Below are positions 31,253 through 43,310 of a stretch of 64,000 bases of DNA, piece after piece. This DNA is from Phymatolithon calcareum (lineage: Eukaryota > Rhodophyta > Florideophyceae > Hapalidiales), in the NCBI GenBank assembly GCA_977006965.1, contig OZ345353.1:1488001-1552000 (forward strand), read 5' to 3'. The notes below the pieces were generated by a model that did not search any database, had not been told where the DNA came from, and saw only the letters and a list, made by a program, of their open reading frames with translations. How positions within the stretch are numbered: position 1 is the stretch's first letter; each line of letters begins with the position of its first letter. The translations under genes and the position numbers were made by a program.

Positions 31253-32051
31253 ATGGACAATTTGAAAGGAACGCAGAAGGTCGAAAAGTTAAATGAGACC
31301 AATTTCCACGCCTGGAAACTGAAAATTCAGTTAGTACAATACTTCCGCGAACTCGATGAGTACATCGAAGACGATTCATCGGCACGAGAATCGGACGACT
31401 ATAAGCACTGGCGTAGAAATGACAACAAATCAAAGGCACTAATCGGTCTTTCTCTCTCGGACGAACATGTCGAACATGTACAAGATGTGGAAACGGCTAA
31501 GGAAATGTGGCAGTCGATTCTCAACATCTTCGAGCGACATACCGTTCTCAACAAATTGGCCGTTCGTCGCAAGTTCTATTATGCAACCATGTTAGAGGAC
31601 GAGAAAATATTACCCTAAACCAACCGTATTCGCCAACTTGCATCCGCCCTCAAGTCAATGGGCATCGATGTTGACTAGAAGAAAATGGCCATGGCTGTGC
31701 TCAACGGTCTTCCAGAACGATATGGAATCTTGATCATTGCACTGGATGCGCTTGGCAATTAAGATGAATCATTCTCAGTTGATTTCGTAAACAGCAGACT
31801 TTTGGAAGAAGAGCAAGGCATATCAATGCGCGTCGAAGCATCAAATGTCAAAGCCGAGAGAGCTACACTATTAACTTCCAGACGCGATGGAGAGCGAATA
31901 CGTGATTACTGCGACCATTTTCATCGGCCGGGACATCACGTGATGAAGGAGCAAATTTCCACCCCTCGCTCCAGAAGGATACAAACTTCGAAATGTAAAG
32001 CCGGCTAAACCAGCTGCATTTGTCACCGATAAGTCGAATCCCATTCAAGTA
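31253..32051 (+). pseudogene. gag: Copia gag
   Basis: The ATG at 31253 begins a Copia-type gag (LNETNFHAWKLKIQLVQYF, then KALIGLSLSDEHVEHV). The frame hits TAA after about 121 codons and is interrupted again by TAG and TAA, though gag-like sequence continues to a degenerate zinc knuckle (YCDHFHRPGHHVMK) near 31910. Gag would form the virus-like particle; this copy is dead. Confidence 0.8.
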
Positions 32052-35000
32052 ATGTCTGACTCCGATTTTGTATGCTTGATGGCTAAAGTGCGCAGTTCCG
32101 ACATTCCTGAAAAGTCTACGTCTTGGATCATCGACTCTGGTAGCACATCACACATGACGTTCGATCGTTCATTGTTCTGTTCGTATACTGAAATGATTTC
32201 AACTGTGGAAATGGGAACTAAAGCAAAAGACAGAATCGCTGGAAAAGGAGATGCCATCATTATGCTCAATGTTGGCGTCAAAATGTCGAAGGCAAGCTGA
32301 AAGATGTAATGCACATACCTGACTTTCGATACTCTCTACTCTCAGTCTCCAAAATGGATGTGTATGGGTACGAAATTACGTTCAAAAATAGCTTATGCTT
32401 TGTTAAGGCACAAGATATAACTATTGCATGAGGTGCATTACGCAAGATTTTGTGCTCGCTTGATCATAGAGATGAAAATAAACTTAGAGAAGTTTCCTGT
32501 TTCGCTAGTCTCCAACTCTGGCATGAACGTCTCGCTCATGTCCACCCTTCTGGTATTTCGGAAATGGTACGCCATGGGGTGGTCAAAGGTATTGACATTC
32601 TCCTAGCTTAGACCCATCACAACCATGCCAAGGCTGTCTCGCTGGTAAAGGTCATCGCTCTCCTATCCCGAAGTCTTGTAGCTCTCGTTCAGAAGCAGTA
32701 ATCGATCTTGTGCATTCCGACGTTCTCGGTCCTATCGATATTCCGTCACTTGGTGGATCGCAATACTTCATCACATTCATAGATGATCACTCCAAGTGGA
32801 CCACGGTATACACAATGCGAAGAAAGTCAGAGAGCTTTGAGTGTTTTCGAAAGTTCCACATGTAGTCTAAAACATATTCAGGAAGAAAGCTCAAGCACTT
32901 AAAAGTAGAAGGCGTCTCGACTCCACCGGTTCTCAAAGCTATCCGGACCGACAACGGAGGCGAGTATCTGTCCAACGACTTCAATGCGTACGTCTCTGAT
33001 CACGGAATTCATCAGCAGCTCACTGTCGATTACACTCCACAGCAAAATGGGGTGGCTAAGCGTATGAACCGCACACTTCTCGACTTGGTGCGCTCGATGA
33101 TTCATCAAAAAGCTATCGAGAAAAAGTTCTGGGATGAAGCGTTGGCTACCGCATTATACGTCCGCAATCGAGTAACCTCAAGAGGACTTTCTCCGAACAC
33201 GGCCCCCCAAAACATATGGATGTGTTCCGCTCCGGACTTGAGACATTTGCGCGTGTTTGGCGCCAAGAGCTGGTACGTGGTTCCGAAAAAGAAAGTGAAG
33301 AAACTCGAAAGTCGTACTTTTGAAGCGATCATGGTGAGATACTTGTTTGATTCGAAAGGGTATAAGCTTTGGAATACAAGATCTAGAAAGGTAGTCGTGT
33401 CGCGGGATGTCACATTTGATGATTTAGGTTTCGAAAAGGACGTTGCTGAAGTAGATATATCTAATGATACGCCGAAATGAAAGAATGTTAAAGTCTTTGA
33501 TGATCCTGTGGAAGCCAAGGACAATTAGTCCGAGGGCGATAGCGAAAACACTAATTCCTTTGAAAAACCTACTCTGCGTCGTTCAACTCGAGTCTCCAAT
33601 CTACCTGAGCTTTGGAACACTCCTCCCTACTCTTCTATGCTAGCATTCGAGTCTGCCAACTTTGCAACTGAGATATCGTTCTCATGTGAAGAGGTCCCAC
33701 AGACATTTCGAGTAGCAATCTCTCCGGAAAATCTACTTCCAGTCCTCCGCGACGAAAAAGAGCATTCATCACTCACTCGTAACGAAACCTGGACTCTAGT
33801 TCAACGGAAGTCTGATATGAACGTTTTTCCTTGCAAATAGGTCTTCAAGGTTAAGAACACGGGTACCAAAGTTCGCATTCTGGCAAAAAGATTCCGACAT
33901 GTGCAAGGGATGGACTACGGTGAAACGTATGACCCAGTCGTAAAGTTCACATCCATCCGTATCTTACTTGCAACTGTTGCAGTTCATGGCTTAGAACTAC
34001 ACCAGATGGATGTTGTGACGGCTTTCTTACATGGCGATCTTGACGAAGACATTTACATAGAGGTTCCAGCTGGGTTTCGAGATCCTAAGCGTCTTGACTT
34101 GGTGTGAAAGCTCCTCAAAGCACTCTATGGTTTGAAAAACGCTCGTCGTCAATGGTATGCGAAGATCGATTCGTTCCTCATAGACGACCTTGGCTTCATA
34201 AGCAGTCCAAATAACCCTTGCCTATACGCTCAGCACAAGTCCAACAGCGTCATGCTCATTGCGCTTTATGTAGACGATCTGCTAATCGCTGGTAACGACC
34301 GTTCCGCAATCGTTTGAATCAAGGGAGAGCTCAATAAACGCTTTGAGATGAAGGACTTGGGTGAAGCAAGCATGTGTCTCGGTCTCGAAATCCGGCGTGA
34401 TCGCAAATTCCGAACTCTTGATTTGTCGCAAACCATCTACGATGAAGCAGTGTTTAGACGGTTTAGCATGGAGAACGTGAAATCTGTGCCCACGCCAATG
34501 GAGTCCCCTAAGAAGAGCACAGATATCGAAGAACTTGACATCTCAGAGCCCGTTTCGGATAAAGTCCCATACCGTCCTGCCATTGGAAGCCTTATGTATC
34601 TCATGGTTGGCACTCGTCCGGACATCTCAGACGCCGTCTTCGTTCTGCGAAAAGCCTCTGAAGTATCACTGGACAGCCGTTAAGCGAGTCCTTCGGTACA
34701 GTACAGGAACTCGGGACTACGGGATTCTCTTCGGCGCAAGTTTGACTCCCATAGGCTATAACGACTCGGATTGGGCGGGATGCTGTGCGACTCGACGTTC
34801 TACAAGCGGCTATTTGATCCTCCTCTAAGGGGGAGCAATTAGCTGGAGGTCAAAGAAGCAAACCATGGTTGCAACCTCAACTTGTGAAGCGGAGTACAAC
34901 GCTTCCTTTGCTGCTGCCAAAGAGGCGGTTTGTGTGGGGTTGTGAATCGCACAGGAAGGCACACTGGGTTTGGTCCGGTTGTTCCCTGGCTGAAAGCCAA

Positions 35001-35648
35001 GGGCGGCGCGAAGAGCCGACCTTTATAGAAAAAACAATGGATCAAAAGATGACTTGGCAGTATGAGAATTGGATCAATGGAAGAATCTGGAAGCCGCTTC
35101 GCGGCTTCTTAGCACGCCGCAGGCACCGCCGAGGTGCCTACAGTGTAAGCACCTGTAAGCACCTGTAAGTTGTAAGCAGCGGTTCTAAGGTTTGCCCTTC
35201 GTGATCCTTCATGGTGTAAGTACGCATCGAAACCTATGGTACTGTAATGACTGTAATACTATTTGTAATGGCTTGCTGTAAATGCAAGCTGTACTGACAA
35301 TTTGAAGGGAGCTATTTGTATTGGAGTATGATAGTGGCGTTGGACGCCACAGTTTGGCTCTCCAGGCTCATCTCCGATATACTCGGGGAAGAGAAGCCAG
35401 TAAGCGTTGTCCTGTACAAGGACAGCCAAAGCGCAATCGCTACGGGACGAAACACGTCTATAACGCACCCCAATGAACACATTGATATTCAGAACCACTA
35501 TGTCCGTGATGTGATTGCGTCCGGTAAAATTGATATCAAGTATTGTGACACGAATTCAGTGATCGCCGATGCGTTAGCGAAGCCATTGGATCGTGTTAAG
35601 GTTTTAAAGTTTGCAGAAGATATGGGACATTCACGACTTTCGGGGTAG
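32052..35648 (+). pseudogene. pol: Copia pol: protease, integrase, reverse transcriptase, RNase H
   Basis: Protease is shown by WIIDSGSTSHMT near 32125. Integrase follows with a pre-integrase His-Cys block near 32525-32640 and catalytic Asp residues in DLVHSDVLGP and IRTDNGGEYL. The third acidic residue is replaced (GVAKRMNR, where the family has Glu). Reverse transcriptase shows HQMDVVTAFLHGDL (33994-34035) and the YVDDLLIAG active site (34270-34296). RNase H carries [11 protein letters not shown] and, after the inserted element, VLYKDSQSAIA and DALAKPL. Many internal stop codons are present, for example TGA in place of the Trp before KLLKALYGLK. Confidence 0.9.
34933..35351 (-). mobile_element. 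TGTGG-element copy d (full length) inside Copia RNase H
   Basis: Inserted in reverse orientation, it begins TGTGGGGTTG and ends GGACGCCACA, with a perfect 5-bp target duplication GTTTG at 34928-34932 and 35352-35356. Removing it restores continuity between KEAV and WLSRLI of the RNase H region, so this copy fixes the family ends exactly. Confidence 0.9.
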
Positions 35649-35657
35649 ACTCCTCGA

Positions 35658-35668
35658 TCACGGGGGAT
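35658..35668 (+). promoter_or_regulatory. Copia polypurine tract
   Basis: A run ending ACGGGGGAT lies immediately upstream of the 3' LTR, where plus-strand DNA synthesis would start. Confidence 0.7.
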
Positions 35669-36013
35669 TGTTGGAAGTATGTCAGCTTGGAGCACTATTC
35701 GCGGTATACTTCCTTGTCTTGGTTTGCTCTTGGCACACGGTATACACGTGTCAATTGGAATAGCAAGTTGTCTTAGAATATTCATTCAAGATGATTGTCA
35801 CTTAACAGTATGATAAGGATATGTGATTAGATTATGATAGATTTTTTTAGAGTTATTGGGCCTCCGTCGTCAACAAGGAAGGGCCCGTTCTTGGTTTCGG
35901 ACCAAATTTGATCCAAGCTGAATCCTATGCCTATATAGCCAGGATCTGAGGTCAGCCAAGTCAATAAACCAAGGAACCCATCTTCTCATCGAACCTTTCC
36001 AAATCCTAGAACA
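35669..36013 (+). repeat. Copia 3' LTR
   Basis: It matches the 5' LTR at 30337-30676, with small indels near 35840 and 35870. Confidence 0.9.
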
Positions 36014-37220
36014 AAATATGATACAGTCATTTGAATAAAATATTGACTCAATTTTTTGCGGTCTATTAGTCAGATCCACGCGCACCTCGCATGTTATAAG
36101 TTAGCTAATTAAACCAATCAGTGATCTTCGATTAGACGCGTGAGCTCTTGTGCTCAGTCCATACGTGTGAAATATTTTGGGGTATGTCCGCTCTGTGCAG
36201 GTGACGTGCACGGCGGTGCTCGATCGAGGCTCATGATGAGTCTGCACTACAAGGGGGAGATTTCTCATTAATTGGACCAAAAGGGGAATATATGCGTATC
36301 TGGACCACAGGGGCAGTGGTACTACATGCGGTCAAGTAGATTACTATATACACTGGCATTGAGTAGCAAGCAGTAGAACGAACTGAAGTAAGATGTAAAA
36401 GACGTTCGCGTGCACGAAACTTAAGGTAGGCAACTCTGCGTCACCGGTTGTAGGTGAACACTTGTGCGATTCCGCGGTCGGTCGTAGGCCCAGAATTAGC
36501 ATTCTACCTTTCGTGTTCAACAAGTTCTCTCACCAAAAAACCCTGTTTGCTCACAATATGGCACGCTATTCTGCATTGATGACCTGACGTGTCGAAGAAG
36601 GGCATGCACCTCTGGTGCTCTGGATATTTATAGCGAACGCAAGTGATTCAACTGTGCTTGCTCTAAATCATGACCGTTCATGCCGTCAAAACGATCGGGA
36701 TTGATGAGTTTATCGGCAATACGGTTCATAGGAGACTTAAAAATTGAAAGAAAAATAAGGGTTAATTCCAACAACTTCACAGTTTGCATGTATGCAAAAG
36801 ATAGATTTTTGGTTATAATTTAGGCGCTACACGTTCAGTGGATTAGTTCACTTGCACTTTTGCAGGATTTGCAGTTCCACGGGTTGCATTTGCAGAGAGA
36901 ATTCTGTATGATTAAAGCGAGGAAGTTCACTACATGGCCACCCCTTGCAGAACGTAGTGCTCACCCGGTTGAACAGTAGGCTAGGGGAATAGGGTGAGTA
37001 GAGCCGCCCTAGCGAGAGCAGCACCTCAGGAAGCCCTGCCCGTATATTCGTATGACTGCGGGGCTTTAAAAAAATTGCAAAAAAAGTAGGCTAGGGGTAC
37101 GCCTAGGCATGCGTACTATCATAACTTAACCTAGCCAAAACTACTGCTCATCCGTTTGCCAAAGCAATCCATGGAAAAGAAAAATTCATTGCGTTACCTA
37201 CTCTCTATACTTTAGATCCT
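36014..37220. other. Region with no recognised gene
   Basis: Nothing is recognised. GTAGGCTAGGGG occurs twice (near 36976 and 37087). A purine run CAAGGGGGAGA near 36250 could be a polypurine tract of another decayed LTR element, but no LTR could be found next to it. Confidence 0.3.
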
Positions 37221-37229
37221 CGTCGGAAG

Positions 37230-38120
37230 TAGCATCTCCGTCATCGGAGGCGGTAAGTTCGATGATCATGGACTGTGCCGCTTTGTCGATGAGTTTTCGT
37301 TTCGCCTCGACAAGATTGTGGATGTTGGCCCTCCCGCATGTCCGCGAGAAGTGGCCATTGTTTTCGGGTCAGGAGCAGTGACGGGCACTCATTTCGGAAA
37401 GCAAATCGGGCTTCTTGCGCTTTCAGCCCGGCTTGGTCACAAGGTCCAGCGGTGCCGAATCATCCTGTACTAGCTGGTCTCCAGTGACTGCAACGCATGT
37501 GATGCTGCCTTCATGCTGCTTGGCCTACATTCGCAGCATTGTGTCGTCCAACGCCGCTATCATACCCTCCATTTCCTGCAAGACTAGCTCCTTTCAAATT
37601 GGCATTACTGCTTTCATTTACAGCAAGCCCTTACATGCAGCATTACACTCATTACAGTACCATAGGTTTCGATGCGTACTAACACCAGGAGGGATCACCA
37701 AGTGCAAACCCTAGAACCGCTCCTTACAGCTTACAAATGCTTACACAACTTACAGGTACTTACAATATAAGCATTACAACGGCGCCTGCGGCGGGCTTGG
37801 AAGCCGCGAAGCGGCTTCCAGATTCTTCTATTGATCCATTTATCATATTGCCAAGTCATCTTTGATCCGAATATTTTTCAATAAAGGTCGCTGCTTCGCG
37901 GCTCCCTCCGCGTTTTGCCAGGGAACATCCCGACCGTGCCTTCCTGTGCGATTCGCAACCCCACAAGCATCTATACGTCCCGAACAAGGCTTGCTCTACC
38001 TCTCGAAAGACAACCGGTACTACGCCTAGAAGCGTACAAAAGTGCAGCGACCACTTCTTGCACTTCGCCACGAGGTGGACCTTGCCCATCCACATGTTGT
38101 GTGGAATCAAGACGTTGAAA
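37230..38120 (-). pseudogene. Zinc-knuckle/SWIM-like transposase remnant (possibly MULE)
   Basis: Read on the minus strand, 38090-37970 contains VHLVAKCKKWSLHFCTLL, which resembles a SWIM zinc finger. Beyond the inserted TGTGG element, 37500-37230 reads KRKKP, then RHCS, stop, PENNGHFSRTCGR, like the CCHC knuckle that follows SWIM in Mutator-like transposases. Stops and shifts prevent a full alignment and the catalytic domain is not visible. I regard the MULE assignment as tentative. Confidence 0.35.
37540..37965 (+). mobile_element. TGTGG-element copy e (full length)
   Basis: It starts TGTGTCGTCCAACGCC and ends CAACCCCACA, with perfect AGCAT duplications at 37535-37539 and 37966-37970. The interior matches copies a and d throughout, including the GC-rich centre. 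Confidence 0.9.
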
Positions 38121-39409
38121 ACGTCTTCAAAGCTTCATCCATCGCAGTTGCCCACCTGTAGAACGTGCTCCTTCTTTTCCACGGTTCAGACTGGTTACTG
38201 TGCGAGCGTTCTGAGTTAAGCGTAGCAGAAGAATACGATTACGGGCTTGCAGTGCGCCGTCGTAGTCGTAACGGATGGGTAGTATGTTTGGCTGGGGATG
38301 GCCATGCAGTGAATTATTCCCACTTTTGGTGGTCATGTAGCGATTTTCTTTGCTTTAAAATTCTCGAGAAAGTATAGTACGTTTAAAACGTTCTTTATTT
38401 TAAAAACGATTTTTTAAACCTTCGAAATAAATTTTCGATTATACCGTCTTTATTTGCGGGCGGTGCAACACGGCGTCTGGAAACGTTTCTTTCTGGCCGT
38501 TGACTGGACCGCGGTCAGAGAATGGGTCGGAAGGTAAGCGAAATATGTCGTTTTTTCGAAAAAGTGGCACCAAGCTCTGGTTTCACGTCAGATGAAAGCA
38601 ATGCGAATGTAATGAAATGTGTATGATTCAATACACTTGTATATTCTTCCGAGCGTTTTTCGAACGCCAAAAATAAAAAACGTTGAATTTTTTCATTTTT
38701 TAAAGAAAACGTCAATACTTTATATTAAAAGACTTTCTCTCTCCCAGTTAGAAGACGCTGGATATCCTGTGCATCCCTGATTGCAGATATGGACTGAGTT
38801 ATGGAATATTACGATCAGACTAGGGAAAAAACAAACCAGTGGAAGACTAGGTAGACTATGAGGATATCGTGATTGATTACAAGAAGAAGAAAAAGAATTC
38901 TTTTACATGTAAATAAAAGTCCAGGATAAGTTAACAACTCATCTGCTTAGTCAGCAGTTATGACGCTTGAGGGAACTACTACTCGACTGCGGGGTATTCA
39001 TATTTGCAAAGATTGTTTCCTCTGCCGCGTAAGAATGCGAGTTGGCGATAATCTGGAACATGGTCAGGAGCTCGTCCCGTGCTCACTTACTCCAGGGGCT
39101 GTTTTCTTTTGAGAGCCTTTGTTTCGAGAGTCCGTCTATGACGTCATTTATAGCATCTTTCCCACAATGGCCAGTCTGCTCGATGAGGACAAAAATACTC
39201 ATGGGTAGAAATATTCCACATGTGGAATGCACATGTACACATGTATGTGCACATGACCAATTGATCACCCAGAGATCACGCATTTCGTCGTCCAACTCAA
39301 TAAAATCACAGAGAGAGATGGTAACACAACACTGCCGGTCAACAGGTTTCAAAACGTACAGGAGTTTGAATCTGCGTTGTGAGCTACCTGACACGGATAT
39401 AAGTCTAGT
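38121..39409. other. AT-rich region with no recognised gene
   Basis: The segment 38390-38960 is AT-rich with TTTAAAACG/CGTTTTTA-type motifs. The open frames at 39042-39467 (+) and 39083-39394 (-) overlap and resemble nothing I know. Confidence 0.3.
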
Positions 39410-40290
39410 TCAGTTGGTACAAAACGTTGTTGGGCGATATAATAGCACAACTGCTATCCTCCAATGAGAGGCAGGGCTAATGAAATGTTTTGAACAAATA
39501 TGGAAGATCGCAGTTCATAGTGATATCCTCAGAACGAGAAACAGGTAACGTGAAGTTTCTGCTGAAGAGCTGGGAAAGTCAATATAAGCTCGTCCCTGAC
39601 ACAGCACAGTGGAATTTTTCCCCTTCGAGGCCCAATTATGGATCAGAAGTATGTTTAGGAACCCACCAGAAAGTGTCGCACACGACCGTGCAATGGTTCA
39701 GTCAATAAGAACCCTGTTCGTTGCCCTATGGCCTTGGCAAAAGTACCCCAAGCGTTGCAGACACGTTGCTAACTCTTTGAATACAAACTCAAACATCTTC
39801 TTCCTCGTATTCTCATAAGGGACCTAACTGTATCTGTTCTGAGCAAAAGAACGATTTCGAATCAAACGTGTAACCAGTGGATGGTGTTTTGTTGAAAGGG
39901 TTGATCTCTAGTTGATGGCATTCGCGCTGAAGTTGATGCTTAATTTATGGTTCGTTCCCTCGTCTGGAGAAGGCTATCTTGCTTAAGTAGTCTAACTACA
40001 GAGAGTGTGCCCGTAGTGGTGCACTCTCGGTGGTATAACTAGACTAGTGTCTCCTGGGCATTAAGTTGATTCCGCTCCGCAAGTGCAAAAGTGAAGAACG
40101 TATTGCTTAAGCAACTGGACCTCAAACAGGGAAAGCTACGTCACCATCTCAAAGAGTTGCTTACATTCCATTCCGACTCAAGCTTTGGCGCTTTAATCTA
40201 CTTTTGTTTAAGCCAACCATGAAACGCGTTTAACATTGTACGTCTAAAATGTTAGGTCTGGCCTAACGCTTAAAATAGAGTAGCGTGGTA
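39410..40290 (+). repeat. Diverged dispersed repeat, copy 1
   Basis: Patches such as GTACAAAACGTTGT, GAAGATC.CAGTT.ATAGTGAT, GCTTACATTCCATTCCGACT and TTAGGTCTGGC recur in the same order at 61985-62470. Spacing differs between the copies, so both have indels. No coding sequence is recognised. Confidence 0.5.
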
Positions 40291-40749
40291 GTGCGTCGTT
40301 AACTGTGTCGCGGAGGCACACTACAAGAAATCCCGCACAGCAAAGTCGTCTGTGCGTGTTCGTTTATTCGGAAACGCGTGCCCGTGGAGACAGTGAGTGT
40401 CTCCACTATTGCATTGTGTTGGGTTTCGTGTTCGGTGTCTTGTCTCTCCCGCTCTGATATTCTACAGCAACTAGGCAAGTAAAATCTTCCGGAGGTCCAC
40501 AGCGATGATTGGCTAACGTGCAGTGAAAAGATCTCGCTAAGGGGCGCATCATCATCGGCAGTGCATCGCTTGGACAGGAGCGCATATTTTACGTTCATGA
40601 TTTATAATGCACGTGCACTGTTTGCGGAAGACTGCCAGCGCACAAGTTTCCTTCGGAACGCGTTCGCTTCTGACGGACTATCATAGCATTCCTCTGCGTA
40701 GGTGAATTTTTTTGAATTTATAATTTATTTTAAAACGCCCTTAGTTCGT

Positions 40750-41338
40750 CTACTTCACAATTAAGACGTGCACGGGCAACATGCTTCCACCTGCTCCCGT
40801 GCTTAAGGCAGCACTTTCCGTCACAATGATCTTCGCGACTGGTTGTTTCGCTACCTGAAGAAGGCTGCACCGGCTCTGGCTGTTCCTTGGGAGGAATCAG
40901 TAGTGCAGGACGAACACCTTCCCCGACTCAGCCAACGATGATATGATCTCTTCGTTACTGACACATCCTTGTCCCTCCGTCCACAAGCCTACGACCTCAC
41001 TTTTATTAGTCCCCGCGTCGAGCCTTATATGCGCAATGGTGGCCGCGACGCCGACTGGCCGGTTCGACCTGCGGAGAAGCTGAAACTGAAAAATATGGCA
41101 CACTCTCTGCCGAGCAGAGAATTGACTTCCACCCACTTGCGATGGACCTGTACGGCCGTGCTAGACCTGCGTTCGATCGTGGCCTCAGCACCTCATATCT
41201 CTCATTGCCCAACGTCGCGGAACGTCCCCATATGATGAACGGCGCCCGCTTCTCATTGGCTACTGAGTGCGGGATGAAATGTGGAGATAGGTTGAGAGAA
41301 TGGGTAAAGATGCTAGAGCAGGTCTGGTTCTTGGCGTG
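40750..41338 (+). pseudogene. Retrotransposon (LINE-type) ORF, C-terminal fragment
   Basis: Spread over three frames, the sequence shows FRHNDLRDWLFRYLKKAAPA, then a short spacer, RPQAYDLTFISPRVEP, and IDFHPLAMDLYGRARPAFDR. These match the region after the reverse transcriptase domain in LINE-like ORF2 proteins of algae and other eukaryotes, where a His/Cys motif is followed by this conserved block. The RT domain itself is absent, and frameshifts show it is dead. Confidence 0.55.
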
Positions 41339-41759
41339 AGCTTGCTCCTTTATCAAAACGCAGAGTCTAGTAGCTCTTAAAGGAATGTGTCGTATATCCC
41401 GGACAGTGCTTCAATCAACCGGACAAAAATATATTTTCGAAAAGTAATCGAAAATTAAGATATTGTGACCTACACGGCCATTTTTTAAAAAGAGCGGACA
41501 CCCTGCCCTGTTAACTGGAGAAACTATTGAGCAATTTAATCTGAAAATTATCCCATTCGCTTTCCCGCTCAAATTTAAGCCAACTTCGTGCTCACCATCC
41601 CATTTTCGCGCTCGTTTTTTCGCGGCAGGCGCATCACTCTATTTGACCAGCCCACAATGGGCCCTGAAACCAGAACGAGGCAGCGCTACGGATGACCTCC
41701 TCGTCTCGGTAACTATCCCTCAGCTCTTCCCCATCTGCGGCACCGCGCCCTCGCGGGCA

Positions 41760-43310
41760 TCGAGGAGGAGGAAGATGAGGCCCGAAACGCTGTCTCAGCG
41801 CGCCCGACGCAGTTTGACAGACGCGACGGCGGCCGTCATTGACGGCATGACGTACGGCGAAGCAGACTCGATGTTCCGCATCGCAAAATCTACGAACGCG
41901 AACAATGTCCGCCGCGTCAAACTTCTGCAGCTGGCCGGGCGGCACCGAAGCGCGGGCGCCAGGGAGCATTTACCGAAGAAGAGGAGACCCTCATCGTCGC
42001 ATTTCTCCTAAGGCATAGCGACAGAGCAAACCCTCTCTGCCGCGGGCATCTTGTCGAGGCTGTCAATATTTTTATCGACAACCTGCCGCCCGGGCGGTAA
42101 GCCGCTCTCCCGTTCCAGGCGAACACGCCGGGTGTCCGGTTTCTGCGTAGCTTCGAGAAGCGACATAGCCGCGAACTAGCGTTCGCGGCACCCACGCTGC
42201 AAGAGGCAAAGACCTACGCCGCCGTGTATGCGGACGCCATCACGGAGCACTACGGGACACTGCAGCGGCTGTGCGACGACTTCGGGTTCGATGCTGCCCG
42301 TGTCTGTAACTTGGACGAGTGCGGCAGCTCGCTCCACAGCGACTCTACGTCCGGCGGAAGGGGCTGCGAGATATGAAGGTCGCTGACTTCTCGCGCGTGC
42401 ACCGAGTGACAATGATACCGGCGCTGAACGCGCTGCGAATTCGGCCCCGTTTTGTTTGTCGTTAAGGGGAAGTCTCTCGCTTATCGTACAGTCACTTCCA
42501 GCGGGTCCCGCTTTGTCGAGACGTACGCGTCTCGACTACCCCGCGGCGCGGTCGTCGCCGTTCGCAAGGAGACCGGCGGGGCTGACTCGCAGAATTTCTA
42601 CCAGTGGGCTAAGCTCTTCGTTGCCATCGTGCGCGACCTAACGGCAAACGGGCGCAAGGTTCTCCTTACGTACGACGCGTACAAGTCACACATATCGTTG
42701 CGTGCGCTGCAGCGTTTTCGAGAGAACGGCATAGTCGTGCACGCCCTTCCGGTGCACACGTCCGGAAAGACTCAGCCCTGCGACATCACCCTGTTCGCCG
42801 CCTTCAAGACGGCGCTACGCGATGTTATGCTGGCGGCCATCGACGTGGACTACCGGCACAAGTACGATGCATTCGACTTCTGCAACATGCTGCACAGCGA
42901 CTACGAGAAGTTTTTTACAAGGGCGAATGCCAGCGTTGCGGCCTTCGGCCGCTTGACCGGCACCGCCTCCTCTTCGCCCAACTCCCGGCCACCTCCTCGC
43001 AGACCGCAGAACTGCTGAGTGTAGAGGCCCTAGAGGTCCTCTACCAAGAAAAAATGCGCAGCATCCGCGCCGACATCCTCGGCGCAAATGTCACCGTGTA
43101 GCGGTGCGGCTTCATCGACACCTCGAAAGGTGCCGTGCTGACTGCTGACTCTGCTATGCGCGCCGCTTTCGCCAAGGTTAAGCAGGTGCCCGCGAAGAAG
43201 GCGGCGGAGAAGCGTCACGGCCAGCCGACGTGCTCTGTCTGCCGCTCGCCGAGAGCAAGCCGAACGAGCTGCAATTAACAAATCTGAACGTGCCTGCTGG
43301 GCGGCCCGCG
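41760..43310 (+). pseudogene. Pogo-like DDE transposase, frameshifted
   Basis: The 5' part has a helix-turn-helix (SLTDATAAVIDGMTYGEADS) and then, in another frame, an FTEEEETLIVAFLLRHSD block and RFLRSFEKRHSRELAF, the second CENP-B-like DNA-binding part. The catalytic region (42452-43018) contains VCNLDECGSSLHS upstream, then KVLLTYDAYKSHIS and VHALPVHTSGKTQPCDITLF, matching the DDE_1 endonuclease. A C-terminal Cys motif (CSVCRSPR) lies near 43240. At least three frame changes and several stops are present. No terminal repeats were identified with confidence. Confidence 0.75.

Larger units (their letters stand above)
30337..36013 (+). mobile_element. Ty1/Copia LTR retrotransposon, degenerate
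   Basis: Two LTRs (30337-30676 and 35669-36013) flank gag and pol in the order protease, integrase, reverse transcriptase, RNase H, which defines Ty1/Copia. The LTRs start TGTTGG and end ACA and differ at a few dozen positions, so insertion is old. Flanking 5-mers (TATCA and AAATA) do not match, so the target duplication is lost or the ends recombined. Numerous stops break both gag and pol. A TGTGG element (34933-35351) is inserted in RNase H. Confidence 0.95.

Noticed and set aside
30332-36018. 5-bp target duplication around the Copia element
   Set aside because: The flanks TATCA and AAATA do not match, so I do not claim a duplication.
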